Positions 16,511-25,630 of a DNA stretch of 64,000 nucleotides are shown piece after piece. Made by a program: the position numbers and the translations under genes. The number at the start of each line of letters is the position of its first letter. Position 1 is the stretch's first letter. This stretch comes from Methanoregulaceae archaeon PtaB.Bin056. Its GTDB lineage: Archaea; Halobacteriota; Methanomicrobia; Methanomicrobiales; Methanospirillaceae. The notes below the pieces were generated by a model that saw only the letters and a program-made list of their open reading frames with translations, did not search any database and had not been told where the DNA came from. The stretch covers positions 89,959 to 153,958 of the forward strand of contig MVQD01000038.1 in the NCBI GenBank assembly GCA_002067095.1. The letters run 5' to 3'.

Positions 16511-17974
16511 ATGCCAGAGGCGGGTGCATATGGTACGGGAGAGAGGGTAAAATACGCGGTCCTCGGGTGCGGGAGCACAGGGTACCACGTGGCCACGGAA
16601 CTGTCCCGAAAAGAGGGCCGGGTCCTCGTACTGGACCGGGACGAGGGACGCGTGAAGGAACTTCGCGACCAGAACCTGGATGCCATGATCCGGGACATCA
16701 GCGAGCCGGGGTTCCTCTCGGGGCTCCCCGCGTGTGAGATCGCGTTCGTCCTCACCGGCAACCACCAGGCAAACCTCGCTGCAGTCAGGACGCTGCGTGA
16801 AAAACTCCCGCAGGTGCATATCGTTGCCAGGGCACTCGATCCCATCGGTGCAGGAATGCTCGAGTCTGCGGGGGCTGATTTTGTCCTCTATCCCCAGCAG
16901 GTGGTGGCAAGGGCCGCCATCAACCAGGTAAACCGTCTCCATGTGAGCAGGCTCTCGCAGAGGCTCCACGATCTTCTCGCCGGCTGGGAAGGGACGCTCG
17001 GGATCATCACGCACAAGAACCCCGACCCGGACGCAATCGGGAGCGCTATGGCCCTTGCAGCAATCGCGAAAAATGCAAATCCACAGAAACTCAGCTGCAG
17101 GATATTCTACGACGGCATCATCGGCCACCAGGAGAACCGGACCATGGTGAATCTTCTCGATATCAAGATGGAGAAGATGGAGCCGCAGACCATTCAGGAC
17201 TGCACGTACCTCGCCCTCGTCGACTGCCCTGCGCCCGGCATGAACAACACGCTCTCGCCGAGGACGCGGGTGCATATCGTGATCGATCACCACCAGGACG
17301 GGCACGGGCTGGAAGGTGCGGTGTTTGTTGACGTCCGCCCCGGGATTGGCGCCACCGCAAGCATCCTCTCACAGTACCTCCAGGAACTCGACATCCCTGT
17401 CGACAAGAACGTCGCGACAGGCCTCCTCTACGGCATCCGTTCTGACACGAGGGACTTCCGCCGGAATGTCACACCGCAGGATCTCTCGAATGCTGCATTC
17501 CTCCTGCCACTCACAGATTCCGATCTCCTCGACCAGATCATGTCCCCCTCCCTCTCTCAGGAGACCCTTGACGTGCTCGGCAACGCCATCCGCAACCGGC
17601 GTATCCAGAGCGGGTACCTCTTCGCAAATGTCGGCTATGTCCGGAACCGCGACTCTCTTCCCCAGGCGGCCGACCTCCTCATCTCCCTCGAAGGAGTGAA
17701 TACTGCCCTCGTGTACGGCATATCTGACGATGCCATCGTCATCTCATCACGGAACCGGGACATACGGCTGCACATAGGAAACGTCCTCGAGGAGGCATTT
17801 GGCGATATCGGGGACGCAGGGGGGCACCCCAACATGGCCGCCGCAACCATCCCTCTCTTCTATTTCCGCAGGGTGAAGAACAAGGAAGAGCTCCTCTCGC
17901 TTGTCATGGACCCGCTCCTGAAGAAGTTCACTGGCCTTGTGGGCCTGGACACCGAGGCCGGGAATGAACTTTGA
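16511..17974 (+). CDS. TrkA_N-DHH-DHHA1 phosphoesterase
   Basis: 487 aa, three domains. Residues about 13-130 are a Rossmann TrkA_N/RCK-type nucleotide-binding domain (GCGSTG 19-24, acidic LDRD about 41-44). Residues about 155-340 are the DHH phosphoesterase domain: THKNPDPDAIGS (167-178), LVDCP (D238), DHH (259-261), D312 in SDTRDF. The C-terminal DHHA1 domain carries GGHPNMAA (437-444). DHH-DHHA1 enzymes cleave oligonucleotides or cyclic dinucleotides (nanoRNase, c-di-AMP hydrolase); the N-terminal RCK-like domain suggests control by a nucleotide. Substrate is not decidable from sequence. It overlaps mptE by 11 bp, implying an operon. Confidence 0.9.
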   Translation: MPEAGAYGTGERVKYAVLGCGSTGYHVATELSRKEGRVLVLDRDEGRVKELRDQNLDAMIRDISEPGFLSGLPACEIAFVLTGNHQANLAAVRTLREKLPQVHIVARALDPIGAGMLESAGADFVLYPQQVVARAAINQVNRLHVSRLSQRLHDLLAGWEGTLGIITHKNPDPDAIGSAMALAAIAKNANPQKLSCRIFYDGIIGHQENRTMVNLLDIKMEKMEPQTIQDCTYLALVDCPAPGMNNTLSPRTRVHIVIDHHQDGHGLEGAVFVDVRPGIGATASILSQYLQELDIPVDKNVATGLLYGIRSDTRDFRRNVTPQDLSNAAFLLPLTDSDLLDQIMSPSLSQETLDVLGNAIRNRRIQSGYLFANVGYVRNRDSLPQAADLLISLEGVNTALVYGISDDAIVISSRNRDIRLHIGNVLEEAFGDIGDAGGHPNMAAATIPLFYFRRVKNKEELLSLVMDPLLKKFTGLVGLDTEAGNEL

Positions 17975-18578
17975 GGAGTGGGAGCCGATTTACCAAGAAA
18001 TTGTCGAGTATTTCGGGTTCGATCGGAAAGAAGATGAGCATGCGGCCGATATTCTCGAAGATCTCCTCCAGAGAGATGACCTCGACCTGCTTGAAGAGAC
18101 CTGCCGGGGCCATGACGTCTGCGTATGTGGAAATGCACCCTGCCTTGCAAAAGAGATCTCCCTGGTGAAAGGGACGGTCTTTGCAGCGGATGCAGCCTCG
18201 CTTGTCCTCCTCTCACACGGTATACGGCCTGACGCCATCTTCACGGATCTTGACGGGGCCACCGACGAATACATTGAGATGAACCGGGAGGGGACGGTTC
18301 TGGTCGTGCATGCGCATGGGGACAACATGCCGCTCCTCCGGCACTGGGTCCCGAGGTTCCCGGGGCCACTCGTGGGGACTACACAGAGCCGCCCCCTACC
18401 CCACGTCCATAACTTCGGCGGGTTTACTGACGGGGACCGGGCGGTCTTTGCGGCACATTCACTTGGGGCCTCCCGTATCAGGATCCTTGGATTTGACCTC
18501 GATGACTCCCGTGTTGACCACATGAAGCGGGCAAAGCTCCTCTGGGCCAAAAAGCTCCTCTCCCTCCTTGATCCATGA
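17964..18578 (+). CDS. mptE: 6-hydroxymethyl-7,8-dihydropterin pyrophosphokinase, archaeal MptE type
   Basis: 204 aa, DUF115 fold. MptE makes 6-hydroxymethyl-dihydropterin diphosphate, a precursor of tetrahydromethanopterin, the C1 carrier of methanogenesis. Family segments seen are VFAADAASLVLLSHGIRPD, FTDLDG (about residues 93-98) and VVHAHGDNM, the last two likely metal and nucleotide sites. The ATG at 17964 overlaps the end of the DHH gene by 11 bp, and its own end overlaps the next gene by 4 bp (ATGA). Confidence 0.88.
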   Translation: MNFEEWEPIYQEIVEYFGFDRKEDEHAADILEDLLQRDDLDLLEETCRGHDVCVCGNAPCLAKEISLVKGTVFAADAASLVLLSHGIRPDAIFTDLDGATDEYIEMNREGTVLVVHAHGDNMPLLRHWVPRFPGPLVGTTQSRPLPHVHNFGGFTDGDRAVFAAHSLGASRIRILGFDLDDSRVDHMKRAKLLWAKKLLSLLDP

Positions 18579-20245
18579 CCGGGAAATCCGCGTTCATTCT
18601 TGACGGGTACGTCGACGAGCCTGCATGTCTCGGTGTCCCGCCATACATCTCACCCTATATCAGGACCGTTGCCGGCGCCCTTTCCAGTCAGGGTTATTCA
18701 GCGAAGTACCTGACGATCGATCAGGTGAGGAAGGATGCGGGGCTCATTTCCGCGATGAAATCGTCAGACCTCGTGGTGATGATTGCGGGCGTGACGGTGC
18801 CGGGAAAGTACCTGGGAGGGACTCCCGCCACTCTCACCGAGATCCGCCTGATCGGCGCACAGCTCCGCGGGCCCGAAACATTCCTTGCCGGGCCAATAAC
18901 CTTTGGGTATGCCTCAGCCGGCGGCCGGAAGGCAGTGAAGGGCGAAGTATCCGGGTTTGATCACCTGCTTTCAGGCTCTCCTGCATCCGCACTCGACGGG
19001 TTCCTGCGGGAAGGAAAGACGCATGGGACATATGACTATCGCCGTGAAGATCCCTGGGCAGTTGCCGGGGCTTCAATTATTCGCGATCACCCGGCGTTCC
19101 CCTGGATCATGTGTGAGATCGAGACGGCAAGGGGGTGCTCCCGGGCACATTCCGGTGGGTGCTCGTTCTGCACTGAGCCGTTTTACGGGCCGCCCGTATT
19201 CCGTTCCATCGAGGGGGTTGCAAGGGAGGTCGAATCCCTCTGTGCGGCCGGCGCACGGCACTTCCGCCTGGGGAGGCAGCCCGACATCCTTGTCTACGGG
19301 TCATCGCCGGCAGAAGAGTACCCGGCGCCTGTCCCGGGGAGAATCGAGGATCTCTTCTCTTCGGTAAGGGAGGCTGCCCCCGGACTCCTCACGCTTCACA
19401 TTGACAATGTGAATCCAGGGACCATCGCCCGCCACCCCGACAAGAGCAGGGCAGCTTTTGACGCAATCGTTGCGTATCACACACCCGGCGATGTCGCGGC
19501 GTTCGGGATGGAGACTGCGGACCCCGAAGTCATCCAGAAGAACAACCTGAAGGCCAGCCCTGCCCAGGTGATGGAGGCCATACGGATTGTCAATGAAGCA
19601 GGCGGGGCGCGGGAAGATGGTATCCCCCACCTCCTTCCAGGTCTCAACTTCATCGCGGGACTTGCAGGTGAGACGCCCCGGACGTATGCCATGAACCGGC
19701 AATTCCTTGCAGGTGTGCTGGGATCAGGATATCTGGTCCGAAGGGTGAATATCAGGCAATTGATGCCTTTTTACGGGACAAAGGCATTCTCGGAGAACAC
19801 CCTTGGTATTCACCATGCGCAATTCCGCGCTTTCAAAGAACAGGTAAGGAAAGAATTTGACCTTCCCATGCTCCGCAGAGTATTTCCTGCCGGGACACTC
19901 TTTCGTTCGGTGATAATCGAGGAGGAGGGAATGCCCTCGTTTGGCCGCCAGATGGGTTCATACCCCGTGCTTGTCGGTGTGCCGTACCGCCTGAGGCCAA
20001 TGGCCATCAGAGATGTCGTCGTAGTAGACCATGGCATGAGATCGGTGACCGGGCTCCCTGTTCCGATTGAAGTCAACATGCTCCCCGTTGCGACGCTTTC
20101 CTGGATTCCCGGCGTGGGCAGGAAGATGGCGGGAAAGATCGCTGCACGGAGACCATTTTCGGACCTCCCTGAATTCCAGGCCCTGGTCGGGCCGACCCCC
20201 GTCGATGCCTGGCTCTCGTTCTCTATATCTCCTTCAACTCGATGA
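18575..20245 (+). CDS. Radical SAM protein with C-terminal helix-hairpin-helix (COG1031 type)
   Basis: 556 aa. An N-terminal B12-binding-like or Rossmann region (about 1-150), then a radical SAM core whose cluster motif is spaced C-x7-C-x2-C (GCSRAHSGGCSFCTEP, about residues 187-202) instead of the usual C-x3-C-x2-C. The core continues with FGMETADPEVIQKNNL and PGLNFIAGLAGET. The C-terminus has a helix-hairpin-helix (IPGVGRKMAGKIAARRPFSDL, about 510-530), a nucleic-acid-binding element. This combination is that of a euryarchaeal family of unknown reaction; the HhH suggests an RNA or DNA substrate. It overlaps mptE by 4 bp and the convergent M50 gene by 23 bp. Confidence 0.88.
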   Translation: MTGKSAFILDGYVDEPACLGVPPYISPYIRTVAGALSSQGYSAKYLTIDQVRKDAGLISAMKSSDLVVMIAGVTVPGKYLGGTPATLTEIRLIGAQLRGPETFLAGPITFGYASAGGRKAVKGEVSGFDHLLSGSPASALDGFLREGKTHGTYDYRREDPWAVAGASIIRDHPAFPWIMCEIETARGCSRAHSGGCSFCTEPFYGPPVFRSIEGVAREVESLCAAGARHFRLGRQPDILVYGSSPAEEYPAPVPGRIEDLFSSVREAAPGLLTLHIDNVNPGTIARHPDKSRAAFDAIVAYHTPGDVAAFGMETADPEVIQKNNLKASPAQVMEAIRIVNEAGGAREDGIPHLLPGLNFIAGLAGETPRTYAMNRQFLAGVLGSGYLVRRVNIRQLMPFYGTKAFSENTLGIHHAQFRAFKEQVRKEFDLPMLRRVFPAGTLFRSVIIEEEGMPSFGRQMGSYPVLVGVPYRLRPMAIRDVVVVDHGMRSVTGLPVPIEVNMLPVATLSWIPGVGRKMAGKIAARRPFSDLPEFQALVGPTPVDAWLSFSISPSTR

Positions 20246-21356
20246 CCTTCAGGATATCTGTCCGGGTGATGATACCGACGAGCCTGTCGTTGTCCATGAC
20301 CGGGATCCGCCCGATATTGTAGCGCGACATCAGCCGCAATCCGTCGATGACCGGCGATCGAGGGGCCAGTGCGATCACGTCCCGCGTCATGATATCCCGG
20401 ACCTGCATCGCCTCCCTGTCAAGCGGCGGGATCCTGTGCACATCAGCGAGGGTGATCATCCCGACCACGAAACCGCGGTCCACGACGGGGAACCCGAGGT
20501 GCTTCGTGGAGTACATGAGGTCGATCACTTCCCTGATCGGCATGGTGGGCGGAACCGTCATTACAGACCTTGCCATGATATCCTCGACGTTTACGTCTTT
20601 CAAGAGGAAATTGTATTTTATCGCGGTTGACTCCTGACCTGCCCCGATGTAGATGAAGAACGCGATGAGTATCAGGATAGGAGAGAAGAAGATGACGCCG
20701 AATATCCCAAAGATTACCGCAAAGACTCTCCCGATATCTGCAGCGATGCGGGTAGCGCGGTGAAGAGGCATCCTTCTTGCAAGGTATGCCCGAAGCACCC
20801 TTCCCCCGTCCATTGGGAAGGCCGGCAGGAGGTTGAAGGCGAACAGGAAGATGTTGAGGAGCCCCAGGTATGCGAAGATGAAGACGAGCAGCCCTGCAAG
20901 AGGGGGATCGGTTATTGTCGCCGAGAAAATGTAGAGCAGCACCGTACAGACGAGCCCGACCGCGAGGCTGGTGAGCGGTCCCACGAGTGCCATGGGAAGT
21001 TCCACTTTCGGATCAGGCGTAGACTCCTCCATGGATGAGACGCCTCCGAAGATGAGGAGCGTGATGCTGTTGATGGGGACGCCCATCCTTTTGGCAACCA
21101 GGCAGTGGGCAATCTCGTGAACGAGGACCCCTCCAAAGAGCCCGAGCGCGACGAATATCCCCAGTATGTAAGGGGTGTAGCCGGATACGAGGTATGTCTG
21201 GTCTATCGCGACGCGGAAGAGTTCCGAGAGGAGATCTGCGGTGAGGACGATCTGGCTCCCTATAATCCACGCAAAGAGGGGGATTATCACAAGGAAGGTC
21301 CAGTGCAGCTGGATGGGAATGCCGAATATGGAACCGATTTTGAACGACCCGTTCAT
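20223..21356 (-). CDS. Site-2 protease family (M50) zinc metalloprotease with two CBS domains
   Basis: 377 aa. Membrane helices at about 17-37, 60-80, 120-147, 152-178 and 205-230. The catalytic motif HEIAH (80-84) lies in a helix, and the third zinc ligand region reads NLLPAFPMDGGR (175-186, Asp in MDGG). Two CBS domains follow (about 250-377), ending at GIITRTDILKVIELKEI. CBS domains usually bind adenine nucleotides, so proteolysis may be energy-regulated. The substrate is unknown; bacterial relatives cleave membrane-bound regulators. The ATG at 21356 is about 30 bp from a TATA element and so probably leaderless. Confidence 0.93.
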   Translation of the reverse strand: MNGSFKIGSIFGIPIQLHWTFLVIIPLFAWIIGSQIVLTADLLSELFRVAIDQTYLVSGYTPYILGIFVALGLFGGVLVHEIAHCLVAKRMGVPINSITLLIFGGVSSMEESTPDPKVELPMALVGPLTSLAVGLVCTVLLYIFSATITDPPLAGLLVFIFAYLGLLNIFLFAFNLLPAFPMDGGRVLRAYLARRMPLHRATRIAADIGRVFAVIFGIFGVIFFSPILILIAFFIYIGAGQESTAIKYNFLLKDVNVEDIMARSVMTVPPTMPIREVIDLMYSTKHLGFPVVDRGFVVGMITLADVHRIPPLDREAMQVRDIMTRDVIALAPRSPVIDGLRLMSRYNIGRIPVMDNDRLVGIITRTDILKVIELKEI

Positions 21357-21396
21357 TAAAAGAGTATCTTTTTAACCATCATGGTATATATCTTCC
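21357..21396. promoter_or_regulatory. 40-bp back-to-back promoter with central palindrome
   Basis: ACCAT-C-ATGGT (21375-21385) is a perfect inverted repeat in the middle of the gap between two divergent genes. CTTTTTAA (21368-21375) is a TATA element 25 bp before the PRC-barrel ATG. On the other strand ATATATACC (21383-21391) is a TATA element about 30 bp before the M50 ATG. Both transcripts would be leaderless and both TATA boxes touch the palindrome. Confidence 0.55.
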
Positions 21397-21678
21397 ATGA
21401 TTAGGATGAGAACGCAGATAACGGAACTTTTCGGGCTGAATATTTACACGGAGAAGAGCGTGTTCGTTGGCGAGGTTGAAGACGTAATTCTCGATATCGA
21501 GGGAAAGAAGATGGAGTCCCTCGTGGTCGGCAAGCTCAACCAGGAACTGGTGGACATCAAGAATTACAAGGGATTGAAAGTACCCTTCCGTATCATCCGC
21601 AGCATCGGCGATATCGTCATCATCAGGCACCTTCCCGGCGCCTTCAAGTCGGGTGACTTCGGAGAGGCCGGAAAGTAA
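21397..21678 (+). CDS. PRC-barrel domain protein
   Basis: 93 aa, or 90 aa if the ATG at 21406 is used. The single PRC-barrel fold is recognisable: ELFGLNIYTEKSVFVGEVEDVILDIEGKK, then KVPFRIIRSIGDIVIIR. Small archaeal PRC-barrel proteins of this kind are widespread; some are linked to RNA metabolism or cell division (CdpB family), but this one cannot be assigned by sequence alone. It is divergent from the M50 protease gene and shares its control region. Confidence 0.88.
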   Translation: MIRMRTQITELFGLNIYTEKSVFVGEVEDVILDIEGKKMESLVVGKLNQELVDIKNYKGLKVPFRIIRSIGDIVIIRHLPGAFKSGDFGEAGK

Positions 21679-21733
21679 CGGCCGGTGTTCCTGGCAGGGT
21701 TTTCCTGCAAACCCGGATTTCCCTGATTTTTTC

Positions 21734-22465
21734 ATGAAACACAGAGAGCTCTTCAGCAACCTGGTGGCACTTCCCCCGATTTTCCTGCGCCTCGACGGCC
21801 GGACCTTCCACCGGATTGCCGAGGCCTGGCACCTTGAGAGGCCCTTTGACAGCCGGTTTGCGGAAGCCATGGCCCGCGTGTGCGCCCGTCTCATCTCCGA
21901 CAGCGGGCTTTCCCCTGATATCGCGTACACGTTCTCTGACGAGATCAACCTTTACTTCTCCCGCCTCCCTTTCAACGGGCGTGTGGAGAAACTCGATTCG
22001 GTATGTGCATCGTTTGCCGCAAGCGCCCTTTCCATCGAGATGGAGAGCACCGAGCCGATCTCTTTTGATGCCCGCATCATCCACGTCATCCCAGAGATGG
22101 CCCCGGAATACCTGATCCAGAGGCAGGGGGAAGCCTGGAGAAACCATCTGAACGCCTACTGCCAGTATGCACTGATGAAGGAGGGGATGAGCAGGAAGGA
22201 GGCAGCGGCATTCCTGAAGGGGCGTCCATCCCGGGAGATGCACGAGCTGGCTTTCGCGCGGGGCATCAACCTCGCTCACACTCCGGCATGGCAGAGACGG
22301 GGCATCCTCGTGCAGAAGAGAACCTACATGGTCAGTGGGTTCAATCCAAAATTGGGGAAGATGGCAGAGAGCGTGCGAAGCGAAGTGATCACGGGACGCG
22401 ATCTCCCCGTGTTTGCCTCACCTGAAGGCCGGGCCCTGCTCACCTCACTGCTCCGCAGCCCGTGA
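21734..22465 (+). CDS. thg1: Thg1-like 3'-5' nucleotide polymerase (tRNA(His) guanylyltransferase family)
   Basis: 243 aa from the ATG at 21734. Metal-binding motifs of the family are present: FLRLDGRTFHR (first Asp about residue 20) and YTFSDEINLYFSR (Asp-Glu pair about 68-69). The middle and C-terminus match archaeal Thg1-like proteins, for example HVIPEMAPEYLIQRQGEAWRNH. Archaeal members add nucleotides in the 3'-5' direction and repair truncated tRNA 5' ends or set G-1 of tRNA-His. No ribosome binding site is seen; an upstream in-frame ATG at 21653 would overlap the PRC gene and add 27 unrelated residues. The end overlaps convergent ileS by 21 bp. Confidence 0.88.
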   Translation: MKHRELFSNLVALPPIFLRLDGRTFHRIAEAWHLERPFDSRFAEAMARVCARLISDSGLSPDIAYTFSDEINLYFSRLPFNGRVEKLDSVCASFAASALSIEMESTEPISFDARIIHVIPEMAPEYLIQRQGEAWRNHLNAYCQYALMKEGMSRKEAAAFLKGRPSREMHELAFARGINLAHTPAWQRRGILVQKRTYMVSGFNPKLGKMAESVRSEVITGRDLPVFASPEGRALLTSLLRSP

Positions 22466-25400
22466 CAGGGAGAGGGTCATCCCCACACCCTCCACGTCCC
22501 ATTCCGTGGATATCTCGTATTGTATGCCTGCGAGGCAGTCCTGATCAGAGACCTCAAAATATGCAGCCCTGATCTCGTCCCTGATGGCGTCTCTCCATGA
22601 CTCGGCGACCATCCGGCAGATCCGGGGATCTGCAATGCATGCACGGGCAGTGATGAAATCCTCGACCCTGAGGTCCAGCTGCCTTCGCATCTCCTGGAAT
22701 CGCCGGATGATCTCGCGGGCGTACCCTTCGGCCTCGAGATCCGGGTCAAGTCCGGTATCCACGTACACTGTCCCCCCCTGCATGGGGGCAGAGAAGACTC
22801 CCTCCGGGAGCTGCTGCACGAACGTGACCTGTCCCGGGACGATCTCGAAGCGTTCCGCACCCTGGACCAGCACGAACGCCTCCCCCGCGTCAATGGCAGA
22901 TTTCATTGCATTTCCATCGGCATTCATGATGAGGTCCTTTACGAGGGGGGCCTTTCTCCCGAACGCAGGCCCAAGCGCCTTCATGACAGGCTCGGCCTTC
23001 CACCCGATCCGGTCCCAGGTTCCGCATATTGCGCGGACCACTTTTGCATTGGCCCTGTCCCGGCAGATATCGTTCAGGGATGAGATGGCGTCTGCGACCT
23101 CCCCGGAATCCGCCACGACAACGCACTCGCGGACCGGCCAGCGGAGCTTTCTTTTCCCTGCCTGGCGGGCATTTGCCTGTGCCTCATCAAACGACCTTAC
23201 CGTATCCATCGCCCGCTCCAGGGACTCGTCCCTGAGCGAATCATCTCCCTGGAACCAGTCAAGCATGTGCACGCTCTCGGGATCCCCCTCCAGCCGGAGG
23301 TTCCGGTACATTGCCTCGGTGATGTGTGGGATAAAGGGGGACGCGACGCCAAGGAGGATACGCAGAGCATAGTAAATCGTCTCATATGCACGGCTCTTTT
23401 CCGGAGCTTCCCCTTCGAGCCACATCCTCGGCCGTACCAGCTGCACGTACCAGCGCGAGAGGTCTTCCAGGATGAACCCGATGACTGCACGGGATGCCCG
23501 GTGGAGCTGGCACCCGGAGAGCTCCGCGTTCACCTGGCGCGCAAGGGAGTTGACGCGTGAGACAATCCATTTGTCCTCTGGCGCAAGCGCGGGGAAATTT
23601 CGCCGGATGAACCCGTCTTCCCACCTCCCACCGGGCGACTCGGGTAAAAACCCGTCCATGATCATGTAGGGGAGCGGGAACCGGTACACGTTCCAGAGGA
23701 TGTTCATCGCACGTGCAACGTTCTTCACGCCGTCCCAGTTGAACCTGAGATCGTCCCATGGAGCGTTCTGGGAGAGTACATAGAGTCGCAGGACGTCCAC
23801 TCCCTGGCTCTGGACAACCTCCTCAGGAGTGACGACATTTCCAAGGCTCTTTGACATCTTCCGGCCCTCTGCATCGAGTGCAAAGCCGTGCATCAGGACA
23901 CTTTTGTAGGGCGCCCGGCCGAACGCGATGGTGCTCGCCCCAAGCTGGCTGTAGAACCACCCTCTTGTCTGGTCCTGGCCCTCTGTGATAAAGTCGGCCG
24001 GCCAGAGCTTCTGGAGAGCCTCTCTCTTGGCGGGGAATCCGAGAGTGGCCCAGGAAGCAACTGCCGAGTCAAACCATACATCGAAGATATCCTCAACCCT
24101 GCGCATGGTCCCGCCGCAGGTGCAGGTGATCGCAAGCTCGTCCACCCATGGCCGGTGGGGGTCGGGGACCGGTGATCCACTCGCCTCTTCGAGCTCGGCG
24201 ATCGTGCCAATGACCCGGTGGCTTCCGCAGGACCCGCAGGTCCAGATTGGGATGGGGATACCCCAGTAACGCTGGCGCGAGATGCACCAGTCCCTTGCCT
24301 CCTTGATCCAGTCGTAGAAGCGTGCGCTCCCTGCCCACTCCGGGTACCAGGTGACCTCCCCGACCTCTTCGAGCATGCGATCCTTCAGGAGTGAGGCTTT
24401 CAGGAACCACTGTGAGGTTGCCCTATAGATGATCGGGGTCTTGCAGCGCCAGCAGTGTCCATACCGGTGGACAACGTAGTCGCTTGCGAGCAGGTGGTCC
24501 CCGAGCGCATCGAGGACAGCGGGGTCAGCGTCTTTGATGAACATTGCGTTGAGCATCCCCACGTCGCCGAAGAAGTGCCCCTGGGCATCAACCGGGCAGA
24601 TGATGGGGAGGTCCTCCCTGCATCCAAGAAGGTAGTCGTCCCAGCCGTGGCCTGGAGCGATGTGCACCATGCCCGTATTCTCCATGGCAACGAAATCCGC
24701 AGTGACCACCCGGTGGGAGATGGTTTCCTGGAGCGGCACCTGTTCGCGGAGGGGAGACTGGTATGTCATGCTGCACATCTCCCTCCCGGGACGTTTCTCC
24801 GTGATCGTATAGTCCTGGTACCTGCCCTTCCTGAGGACCGGCTCAACGAGGTCTTCTGCGATCCAGAGCACCTCCTTCATTCCTCCCTTGACCGCCTCCA
24901 CCCGGGCATAGGAAAACTCAGGGTGAACTGCAACGGCGACGTTTGCAGGCAGTGTCCATGGCGTGGTGGTCCAGATAACGAGGTACTCCCCTGGCGCCCC
25001 TTCCAGGGGGAACTTCACAAAGATGGAGGGATCGCGCTCGTCCCAGTATTCGACCTCCGCGTCGGCGATCGCAGTAGCACATCGGGGACACCAGTTCACC
25101 ACCCGGAAGCCACGTTCGAGCATCCCCTCTTCATCAGCCCGCTTCAGTGTCCACCACGCGGCCTCGATATACCCGGGGTGCATCGTCTGGTAGGGATCAT
25201 CGAAATCAAGCCACACTCCGAGGCGCATGAACTGTTCGCTCATGATGTCCTTGTTCCTGGCGGCAAACGTCCTGCACTGATCGATGAATTCGCCAATCCC
25301 GAATCGCTCGATATCCTTCTTCGATGAGAAACCGAGCGTCTGCTCTACACGGACCTCGATGGGGAGGCCATGCATGTCATACCCGGCCCTTGCAATCACG

Positions 25401-25630
25401 TTTCTTCCACACATCCGGTGGTAACGGAGCAGGCAGTCCTTGATGATCTTGTTCCAGGCAGTCCCGAGGTGAATGTGTCCGGTGGTGTAAGGGGGGCCGT
25501 CAACGAAGAAGAAATCCTTCCCCCCCTCACGCAATACCTTGACTTTTTCGTACGTATTCTCCTCTCTCCAGTATGACTGTACCGAGTCCTCGATCTCCTG
25601 GGCCTGATAACTGCTGCTCACTTCTTTCAA
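22445..25630 (-). CDS. ileS: Isoleucyl-tRNA synthetase
   Basis: 1061 aa from a TTG at 25630, preceded by GGGGGAAGTGAA. This start gives the family-typical opening KEVSSSYQAQEIEDSVQSYW. The frame is open further to 25813 but those 61 residues have no likeness to IleRS; GTG at 25621 is another option. Class I motifs: GHIHLGT (HIGH equivalent, about residues 51-57) and KMSKS (about 588-592). The CP1 editing domain lies between, and zinc-like clusters CWRCKTP and CGSCG...CTCGG are present. The long C-terminal tRNA-binding region is complete. Charges tRNA-Ile and edits valine. Confidence 0.96.
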   Translation of the reverse strand: MKEVSSSYQAQEIEDSVQSYWREENTYEKVKVLREGGKDFFFVDGPPYTTGHIHLGTAWNKIIKDCLLRYHRMCGRNVIARAGYDMHGLPIEVRVEQTLGFSSKKDIERFGIGEFIDQCRTFAARNKDIMSEQFMRLGVWLDFDDPYQTMHPGYIEAAWWTLKRADEEGMLERGFRVVNWCPRCATAIADAEVEYWDERDPSIFVKFPLEGAPGEYLVIWTTTPWTLPANVAVAVHPEFSYARVEAVKGGMKEVLWIAEDLVEPVLRKGRYQDYTITEKRPGREMCSMTYQSPLREQVPLQETISHRVVTADFVAMENTGMVHIAPGHGWDDYLLGCREDLPIICPVDAQGHFFGDVGMLNAMFIKDADPAVLDALGDHLLASDYVVHRYGHCWRCKTPIIYRATSQWFLKASLLKDRMLEEVGEVTWYPEWAGSARFYDWIKEARDWCISRQRYWGIPIPIWTCGSCGSHRVIGTIAELEEASGSPVPDPHRPWVDELAITCTCGGTMRRVEDIFDVWFDSAVASWATLGFPAKREALQKLWPADFITEGQDQTRGWFYSQLGASTIAFGRAPYKSVLMHGFALDAEGRKMSKSLGNVVTPEEVVQSQGVDVLRLYVLSQNAPWDDLRFNWDGVKNVARAMNILWNVYRFPLPYMIMDGFLPESPGGRWEDGFIRRNFPALAPEDKWIVSRVNSLARQVNAELSGCQLHRASRAVIGFILEDLSRWYVQLVRPRMWLEGEAPEKSRAYETIYYALRILLGVASPFIPHITEAMYRNLRLEGDPESVHMLDWFQGDDSLRDESLERAMDTVRSFDEAQANARQAGKRKLRWPVRECVVVADSGEVADAISSLNDICRDRANAKVVRAICGTWDRIGWKAEPVMKALGPAFGRKAPLVKDLIMNADGNAMKSAIDAGEAFVLVQGAERFEIVPGQVTFVQQLPEGVFSAPMQGGTVYVDTGLDPDLEAEGYAREIIRRFQEMRRQLDLRVEDFITARACIADPRICRMVAESWRDAIRDEIRAAYFEVSDQDCLAGIQYEISTEWDVEGVGMTLSLSRAAEQ

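Noticed and set aside
16418-17305. 295-aa minus-strand frame opposite the DHH gene
   Set aside because: Antisense shadow of a gene with intact catalytic motifs.
24455-25327. 290-aa plus-strand frame opposite ileS
   Set aside because: Antisense shadow of the catalytic core of IleRS.
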